A stretch of 9,765 nucleotides of DNA from DAOUBP01 sp034432655 (GTDB taxonomy: Bacteria; Chloroflexota; Anaerolineae; CG2-30-64-16), in the NCBI GenBank assembly GCA_034432655.1, contig DAOUBP010000010.1:1-9765 (forward strand), in the 5' to 3' direction. Every line of letters starts with the position of its first letter. The first letter of the stretch is position 1. Made by a program: the position numbers and the translations under genes. This document shows positions 1-5,496 of the stretch, in pieces. The notes under the pieces are model-generated. The model made no database searches. It had not been told where the DNA came from and saw only the letters and a program-made list of their open reading frames with translations.

Positions 1-76
1 TGGCTGGAAGCAGGTGTCAAGGTCATCGCCGGGAGCATCGGGGGAGATGTGGCGGGCGGCGACGTCCACGCCCAGA
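1..76. repeat. Left copy of 76-bp terminal direct repeat
   Basis: Bases 1-76 are identical, in the same orientation, to bases 9690-9765. The match begins at the first base of the window and ends at the last, which is what an assembler leaves when it opens a circular path. This copy lies 20 bp beyond the stop of the third lipoprotein gene. On the minus strand the reading frame stays open past that stop (TAA at 99-97) through the whole repeat. Integrase attachment sites are a less likely explanation, because no integrase is present and the repeat ends coincide with the window ends. Confidence 0.95.
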
Positions 77-96
77 TGCGCACGTGATTCACCTGG

Positions 97-2598
97 TTAT
101 CGTTGTAGCTGCGCCAGCGGATGGGCCGGGTCCACCTGCCGCGCGCATTCGGCGGCATGGGCAAGGTTGTTCGCTCCGGCCGGCCCCAGGCAAGCGAGGA
201 AGGCCTCGGCCTTGTCTTGGGCGGTTTGCAGGGCCGACGCGAGATCTCTGTTAGCAGGCGACCGGAGTGCAGTCACGAACCACCACAGGGCGCCTTCCTC
301 TGCCAATGTCGTTGTCGAAACGGCTGTGTCATCCTGCAAGGCCCCCAGATAGGACTGATACAGCGCCTGATCGGGGCCCGGCCGTTGCGCTTCTGCCTCA
401 GCCGCCTGGCGTAAGGCCGGCAGCTCGTCGCGCGGCCTGATCCCCTTTTGCGCCAGGAAGTTGAGCCATTCCCAACATCCCACTGGCTGCAATGCGACGC
501 GGGTGATGCCCCCCACGCCGAGATAAATGGGCAAAGCCGTGCCGGAGCGCAAACGGATGGGCGTCGTGGCCGCACCGGGAATGGCCGGAGCGCCAGGAAA
601 GGAATCGAAGAGATTCAGCCACATGGCGGTCTGCCCCGTATAAATACCTTTTTTGTTCGTCTCCGAGGCCAAGCCAAGCTGCTGCAAGCGCAGCACTGCG
701 GCCATGACATCGGGTTCCGTGAAGCGTGGCTGGGGGGGACGGTCGCTGGTGAGCAGGCTGATCCCTTGCTGCGCCAACAAGAAGGGTGTTGCCTCAGGTG
801 ATGGCACATAGCCCACATAGTCGGCCTGGGCTGATTTGATCGCTTCGGCGATTTGCAGGATTGTTTCCACAGTCCAGCTTGCGTCGGGCGACGCCAACCC
901 TAGCTTGCTGAAAATCGCCGGGTTGTAGCCCAGCGCCAGCGGCTTGATGGAAAGCGGCAGCAGGTAGCGCGCACCTTGCCAGGTCATGACGGCGCTGGCC
1001 TGGGGGAAGAAATCCTGCACGGTCCAACGAGAATCAGCTTCGAAGAACGGCGTCATATCGGCCAACGCGGTTGATAGGAAGGCCGTCGCCAGTACGCCGC
1101 CATCTACGTAGCCCGCAATACAATCAGCGGCAGTGTCGGGACCTTGGGCGACGATGTTGACCTGCCACTCGGGTTGCTCCTGCGTAAATGCTGTTGCGGC
1201 CGTGCGATACAATTCTTCGGCAGCCAACACCTGGAAATTGATTGATACTGCGCCCTGTTTCGTTGGCGTTTTGATGGTGAATGGCGCAGGTGTCGCTCGC
1301 TTTTGGCGCGCTTGCCGCGCGGCGATCCGGGCTTCGGCTTGTTGCTGGGCCTCCGCTAAGGCAACGGTGATATCCTCTTCTGTCTGAATACTGGCCAGTG
1401 CCTGGTTGAGGGCATCATAGATGATCTCGGCTTCTGGGCTGACGGCCAGATAATTCGCCTGCTTTTCGAGTGTGGTGTATGCCACTTGTGCGCTATCTGG
1501 CGACCACCACGACCCGCTCTGATCATGCTCAGCAACCGAACGACGCGCTGCTAACTGCCCCCATTGTGCTACCTTGAGATCCTGCCGGCTCACGAACCGC
1601 AACCAACGCCACGCGGCTTCGGGATGAACCGTGCCTGCACTGATGAACAGACTATAGCCCGGTTCGATGGCCTGCTGTGCGGCCTGGCGTCCTGGCGGTA
1701 GCGGTATCATATGCAGGGCGGGATAGCGCGCACTTTCTCGCATCCAGACGCTTAGTGAGAGTGTAGCGAAGCATGATTGACCAGCAGATAATTGGGCCAG
1801 GGCTTCGGAGCTCGTTGGAAAGCGTCGCCATGCTGCGTCTGCCGGGTCGAGCATCTCACCGGACGCCAGGTATTCGGCTATCCCCTGCCGTAGCGCTGCC
1901 GTATCCAGCACGGGGATGGCCTTGCCGCTCTGCAACCGATACAAGCCCTCGTTGCGTTCGGCCCACCAGTCGAATGCAGCTTGACGGGACGAAAACGGGT
2001 TCGTGAAACTGCTTTGGCATTGTCCGGCACGCTTCAAGCGTTGTGCCGCTGCCCACACATCGGTCCAGGTCCAGTCAGTTGTGGGCCTCGGAGTCCCAGA
2101 GGATTGAAAGACGCTCTCGTTGTAAACCAGGACGCTTACCGAGATGTCCAACGGTATGCCCCAGACACCCTGCTCCCGACGGTAGAGGTTCAGCATACCG
2201 GGCAGAAAGTCGGCCGCGCCGAACGACGGGTCAGCGTCCAGGAAGGGCTTGAGATCGAGCAACTCGCCGCGCTCGCTCAAATCCTGCCAGGGCGCATCCA
2301 CCGGCATGCTGCCCAGCATCACATCGGCTTGCGCGGGCCAATCGGCCGGTATCTGTTGGTAACGAAGTTCAATGTGGATGGTGGGATTGTCCGCCTCAAA
2401 GCCGCGGATCAGCTCCTGCCAGAAGCGGTATGAGTTCATCGGCGCAGTCATGAACACGAGCGTGATCGGCGCGGAAAATCCAACCTGGGGGCTTGGAGAT
2501 GACCCCAGGTTGGGCGAAGCACGACCGCATGCACTGGTCATCAGCAGCACGCTTGTCAGGATCAAGGCCAGACCGGTCCTAGCCATCAGCATGGACAT
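97..2598 (-). CDS. Lipoprotein with two fused extracellular solute-binding domains (paralog 3)
   Basis: About 833 residues from ATG 2598. A lipoprotein signal peptide spans residues 1-24 (lipobox MTSAC, lipidated Cys24), so the protein should be anchored outside the cytoplasmic membrane. Domain 1 (about 45-410) and domain 2 (about 450-790) both look like family 1 ABC solute-binding proteins (SBP_bac_1/8, sugar-binding type). Both have DFxP, a following G/W-x-x-P segment and a YN motif, and domain 1 also has HPEAAWRWL and AARRSVAE. The linker is a charged helix followed by a Thr/Pro-rich stretch. Domain 2 carries Cys493 (ADC) and Cys708 (GCWEW), and the tail carries Cys803 and Cys818 followed by QVDP. 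The domain 2 ARRSVA equivalent is degraded to RPRDELPA. The start is uncertain: upstream codons belong to an IS3 remnant, and there is only a weak AAGGTG before ATG 2598. ATG 2592 and 2586 are alternatives. The frame is open back to GTG 2841, but that would bury the signal peptide. The ligand is unknown and no permease is nearby. Confidence 0.85.
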   Translation of the reverse strand: MSMLMARTGLALILTSVLLMTSACGRASPNLGSSPSPQVGFSAPITLVFMTAPMNSYRFWQELIRGFEADNPTIHIELRYQQIPADWPAQADVMLGSMPVDAPWQDLSERGELLDLKPFLDADPSFGAADFLPGMLNLYRREQGVWGIPLDISVSVLVYNESVFQSSGTPRPTTDWTWTDVWAAAQRLKRAGQCQSSFTNPFSSRQAAFDWWAERNEGLYRLQSGKAIPVLDTAALRQGIAEYLASGEMLDPADAAWRRFPTSSEALAQLSAGQSCFATLSLSVWMRESARYPALHMIPLPPGRQAAQQAIEPGYSLFISAGTVHPEAAWRWLRFVSRQDLKVAQWGQLAARRSVAEHDQSGSWWSPDSAQVAYTTLEKQANYLAVSPEAEIIYDALNQALASIQTEEDITVALAEAQQQAEARIAARQARQKRATPAPFTIKTPTKQGAVSINFQVLAAEELYRTAATAFTQEQPEWQVNIVAQGPDTAADCIAGYVDGGVLATAFLSTALADMTPFFEADSRWTVQDFFPQASAVMTWQGARYLLPLSIKPLALGYNPAIFSKLGLASPDASWTVETILQIAEAIKSAQADYVGYVPSPEATPFLLAQQGISLLTSDRPPQPRFTEPDVMAAVLRLQQLGLASETNKKGIYTGQTAMWLNLFDSFPGAPAIPGAATTPIRLRSGTALPIYLGVGGITRVALQPVGCWEWLNFLAQKGIRPRDELPALRQAAEAEAQRPGPDQALYQSYLGALQDDTAVSTTTLAEEGALWWFVTALRSPANRDLASALQTAQDKAEAFLACLGPAGANNLAHAAECARQVDPAHPLAQLQR

Positions 2599-2770
2599 CC
2601 ACACTAACACCTTGGCCGCATTTGGCCAGGAAGCTGGCTTTCCAGTCCGCCAGCAACTGTGGTTTGAGACTGTGCTGGAGGCACAACTCAGCCGCGGTTT
2701 TGCCGCCGCTGAGCACTTCCAAAACGACCTGAGCCTTGAACTCAGGAATGAACGTGCGGTGCTTGGCCAT
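2579..2770 (-). pseudogene. IS3-family transposase OrfA, 5' fragment with frameshift
   Basis: Starting at ATG 2770 behind a strong AGGAGGG (2784-2778, 7-nt spacer), the product begins MAKHRTFIPEFKAQVVLEVL. It continues with AAELC, HSLKPQLLADW and KASFLA, the typical N-terminal helix-turn-helix of IS3-family OrfA. After KASFLA the family usually reads NAAKVF or similar. Here one extra A in AAA (2623-2621) shifts the frame to KCGQGVS, while NAAKVL appears in the next frame. The fragment ends at TAG 2581-2579, about 20 nt past the start of the downstream lipoprotein gene. No OrfB or right inverted repeat is present. It cannot make an active transposase, but its translation could couple ribosomes to the overlapping lipoprotein start. 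Confidence 0.85.
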
Positions 2771-2836
2771 CGGACAACCCTCCTGGAAAAGATTATATTC
2801 AGTTTCAGGGGTGTCCAAATTTCGGGGTTCACTACA
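2603..2836 (-). mobile_element. IS3-family insertion sequence remnant (left end)
   Basis: The left end starts at about 2836 with TGTAGTGAACCCCGAAATTT followed by GGACACC. This resembles terminal inverted repeats of the IS3 family, which commonly begin TG and contain a C-run, A/T-run and GGACA. Inward come a TATAAT box, a strong Shine-Dalgarno and the first 50-60 codons of orfA. Similarity fades at about 2603, where the lipoprotein signal peptide begins. The rest of orfA, all of orfB and the right end are missing, so this is a dead fragment left by a deletion. The right boundary is approximate, and no target duplication can be assessed. Confidence 0.75.
2792..2817 (-). promoter_or_regulatory. 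Candidate promoter inside IS3 remnant
   Basis: On the minus strand, TGGACA (2817-2812) is followed 14 nt later by a consensus TATAAT (2797-2792), about 20-25 nt upstream of the orfA start. The spacer is shorter than the ideal 16-18 nt. A weaker TTTGGA one or two bases upstream gives a 16-nt spacer. IS3 elements carry a promoter in this position. If active here, it would transcribe the third lipoprotein gene independently of the upstream operon. Confidence 0.4.
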
Positions 2837-2845
2837 TACACTTGT

Positions 2846-2852
2846 CACCTCT
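2846..2852 (-). promoter_or_regulatory. Possible stranded ribosome binding site of paralog 3
   Basis: AGAGGTG lies 8 nt upstream of an ATG (2837-2835) that falls exactly on the proposed IS3 left end, and 4 nt upstream of GTG 2841. The spacing and position fit the ancestral start of the third lipoprotein gene, interrupted when the IS inserted at or beside its start codon. The ATG is now followed by TAG, so it starts nothing useful. Starting at GTG 2841 would read through the remnant in the lipoprotein frame. Confidence 0.4.
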
Positions 2853-2891
2853 TAAATTCGGCGTGGCAATAGAAGTCAATCGAGCCGCGGG

Positions 2892-5435
2892 TCAGTTTCC
2901 GGCCGCCTGCGGATCAACTTGCCGGAAACAGGCTTGATAGCCTTCGGCCGCTGGTAGTGTGTCCGTCGTGATGACGCAACGGCGATAGGCATCGGCCTTC
3001 TTTTGGGCTTCCGCCAGCGCTGCATCGGCTGGCACCTCCTCCTTGATGATGCGTTGATAAGCTTTTTCCAACCACACGAGATAAGGGGCCAGCCAATCCT
3101 GCCCGGCCAGGCGTACCAGCGTCGAGGGTTGCTCTCGGTTGGTTACTGCGGCCAGGTAGGCGTCCGCCCGCTTTGCGCCCACGCGCTGGCGATAAGCGTC
3201 GGACATGGCGACCGAGCGCCGCGCGGGGAGTCCAGCGGTCACACCGGGTTGATCCGCGAGGAAGCGGATCCAGGCCCAGCACGCCTGGGGCGCGGCCGTC
3301 TGAGCCGAGATGAAGTAGCCGGTGGTATGCAACAGCGCGGCCGGCGTACGCGCGGCGCCCTGAGGAAAAGGCAGTACGCCCACATCTGGCAGTCCGCTGT
3401 CAGCGAGTGGCCCCACCCACAGCGCCGCGCGGCCAGCGGCGATCAGCGCCTGGGCGTCTTCTGTCGTTGCCGGCATGACGCTGTGGCGCAAGCGTAGATC
3501 GGCATACCACTGCACCGCCTTGACCGTGGCCGGATCGGCGAAAGCCGCGGCCGGCGGCGTCTGTGTGTCATCCAAGAGGCGACCGCCTTGTTGTTCGATG
3601 AAGGCCAGCAGTTCCAGGGGCTCGCGTGCGGCAACAAAGCCGTAACGTTTGGTATCGCCTGTGCCCCCGGTAAGCTGCTGCGCCAGGGTCAGGAAGTCGG
3701 CCAGCGACCAGGTGGGTGGGGGCATAGCGACGTTGGCCGCGGCGAACAGCACCGGGTTATATTCGATCACGTAGGGCTGCGCTGCAGCCGGCAGGCCCCA
3801 CCGTTGACCATTCCGTTGATACTGCGCCAGCAGCACGGGGAAGAAGTCCTGTCCGGCAAGGGTCGTATCGGCCTCCAGGAAAGGCTCCAGGCTCAAGATG
3901 GCCCGGGTGATCTCCGGTTGGTCCAGGTTGGGCATCGCCTGGAAGCAGTCGGCCTGACCGGCCAGGGCCGCCAGATCGGTGGCTGCGACGTTATCCGTCT
4001 TGACTTCAACCACGACGTCAGGGTGTGCACCACGGAACTGTTGCGCGGCCGCGCGTAATGCTGCCGCATTGCCTATGTCACCGGTCGTCAAGAAGGTGAT
4101 GCGGGTCGCACCTGCTGGCGCTGGCGGCTCGGTGGTGGTAATGATCACCGGCGCCGGTGTGACGGCCGCCAGCCGGCTGGCTTCGGCTTGCAGCGCGGTC
4201 AGCGCCTGCGCCTGGGCCGCGGCCAGGGCAGCTTCGACAGGCTGCTCGCCGTGGAAAACAGCCAGTAGCGCGTCATTCAGGGCTTGATAGGCAACCGGCC
4301 AATCGAACAGGGTCGAACGCGTGGGATGCGCCGCGGCGTGACGCAGCGTCTCTGCTACATCGGCCGGCAGGTCAGCCCAAAACCTGGCCGTTTCGGCCAC
4401 CGAAACCCGCGCAGGCAGACGATTATAGGTCATCTGCGGCGGCATGGAGAACGGCATTTGACGCGTCGCGAAATTGAGCCAGCGCCAGGCGGCCTCGGGG
4501 TGCGCCGTGCTTGCGCTCATGCAGAGTTGCTCGATGTTGATGGGGGATGCGGAGGGATAGGGTGCAACACCGAACTCCTGAGGCTTCATGCGCACACGCA
4601 GCGTAGCGGTCTGGAGGGAGTAGGCGGCCAGCGCGGCCAGTTTTTGCTCGACCAGGGTGCGGCCCGAGCCATCCCCGCGCGGTGCGTCAGGGAAGGGTAC
4701 GGCTTGCGCTTCGACGATCAAATCGCGCCACCAGTGGGCCGCGGTGACAGCTTCCGGGCTGGTGAACAGGGGTGCCGGCGTTGCGTCTGTTTGCTCCTCC
4801 AGCACGACGCCGGCACGCAATTCCACATAATAGGCAGGCATAGAGCCGAACAACTCATTCACAAAGCCCCAGCGTGTCACTTGTGCACCGTCGCGGATAG
4901 TAAGTGCTGTGGCCGCCCGCGCGAATTCAGACCAGGTCCAACCTGGTTGCGGATTGCTCAGGCCGGCCGCAGCGAACGCGGCTTTGTCGTAGAGGATGAC
5001 TTCGTAATCCAGCGCCGTAGGTAGTGCCCAAATGCCGCTGTTCCAACTCGCGGCCGCTAACGCGCCGGGCTGGAAATCGGCCGTCGGGACGCGGAACACA
5101 TCGGCCGCGGCGGCCAGCCGCCGCCAGGTGTCCTCCCTAAATGAAAAGCTATTGGGTGGCAGTCCCAGGATTTCGGAGCTTGACTTGAGGACAATGTGAA
5201 TGTCCGGGTTCTGGCGCTCGAACTCGGCTACGACTTTGCTCACCGAACCCTGCTCCAGTTCCCAATCAGGCACGGCGAAGGTGAGGGTGACCCGCGCAGA
5301 GGCCGGCTCCATGAGCGCCGGCGCACGGCAGGCAGATAATGCAAGACAGACTAGCAACAGGCGAAATAGGTTTTTCAACATCGCTTTTCTGCACAGCAGC
5401 AATAAGTTCGCTTTTGGGGTGCAGCGTCGAAGCAT
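2892..5435 (-). CDS. Lipoprotein with two fused extracellular solute-binding domains (paralog 2)
   Basis: Predicted 847 residues from ATG 5435, chosen because AGGAG (5449-5445) lies 9 nt upstream. An internal ATG at 5381 would also give a good signal peptide (MLKNLFRLLLVCLALSAC). The lipobox is LSAC with lipidated Cys36. Domain 1 (about 48-415) and domain 2 (about 444-790) are family 1 solute-binding folds separated by a Pro/Thr-rich linker (TPAP, TTTEPPAPAG). Domain 1 lacks roughly 25 residues between ADVF and the GIWALP strand, compared with paralogs 1 and 3 and with domain 2. This removes the DL-P-L---D segment, so its ligand cleft may be altered. Domain 2 has Cys497 (ADCF), Cys719 (ACWAW) and GLPARRSVA. 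The tail has Cys820 and Cys836 followed by FRQVDP. The start lies about 61 nt after the stop of paralog 1, so co-transcription is likely. The substrate is unknown. Confidence 0.9.
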   Translation of the reverse strand: MLRRCTPKANLLLLCRKAMLKNLFRLLLVCLALSACRAPALMEPASARVTLTFAVPDWELEQGSVSKVVAEFERQNPDIHIVLKSSSEILGLPPNSFSFREDTWRRLAAAADVFRVPTADFQPGALAAASWNSGIWALPTALDYEVILYDKAAFAAAGLSNPQPGWTWSEFARAATALTIRDGAQVTRWGFVNELFGSMPAYYVELRAGVVLEEQTDATPAPLFTSPEAVTAAHWWRDLIVEAQAVPFPDAPRGDGSGRTLVEQKLAALAAYSLQTATLRVRMKPQEFGVAPYPSASPINIEQLCMSASTAHPEAAWRWLNFATRQMPFSMPPQMTYNRLPARVSVAETARFWADLPADVAETLRHAAAHPTRSTLFDWPVAYQALNDALLAVFHGEQPVEAALAAAQAQALTALQAEASRLAAVTPAPVIITTTEPPAPAGATRITFLTTGDIGNAAALRAAAQQFRGAHPDVVVEVKTDNVAATDLAALAGQADCFQAMPNLDQPEITRAILSLEPFLEADTTLAGQDFFPVLLAQYQRNGQRWGLPAAAQPYVIEYNPVLFAAANVAMPPPTWSLADFLTLAQQLTGGTGDTKRYGFVAAREPLELLAFIEQQGGRLLDDTQTPPAAAFADPATVKAVQWYADLRLRHSVMPATTEDAQALIAAGRAALWVGPLADSGLPDVGVLPFPQGAARTPAALLHTTGYFISAQTAAPQACWAWIRFLADQPGVTAGLPARRSVAMSDAYRQRVGAKRADAYLAAVTNREQPSTLVRLAGQDWLAPYLVWLEKAYQRIIKEEVPADAALAEAQKKADAYRRCVITTDTLPAAEGYQACFRQVDPQAAGN

Positions 5436-5444
5436 GGGAGCAAA

Positions 5445-5449
5445 CTCCT
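5445..5449 (-). promoter_or_regulatory. Ribosome binding site fixing the start of paralog 2
   Basis: AGGAG sits 9 nt upstream of ATG 5435. The reading frame is open much further upstream, to 5783, but that part overlaps the C-terminal coding region of paralog 1 and does not look like a signal peptide. This site supports the shorter start. Confidence 0.65.
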
Positions 5450-5496
5450 GGTGAAAGTGAAAGCGTTCCAGAGCAAGTTTCAGACCGCTTTGACCA

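Noticed and set aside
1981..2433. Plus-strand open frames, for example 1981-2433, 4284-5024 and 5851-6489
   Set aside because: All lie antisense to well-supported minus-strand coding regions, have no recognisable domains and are typical shadows in GC-rich DNA.
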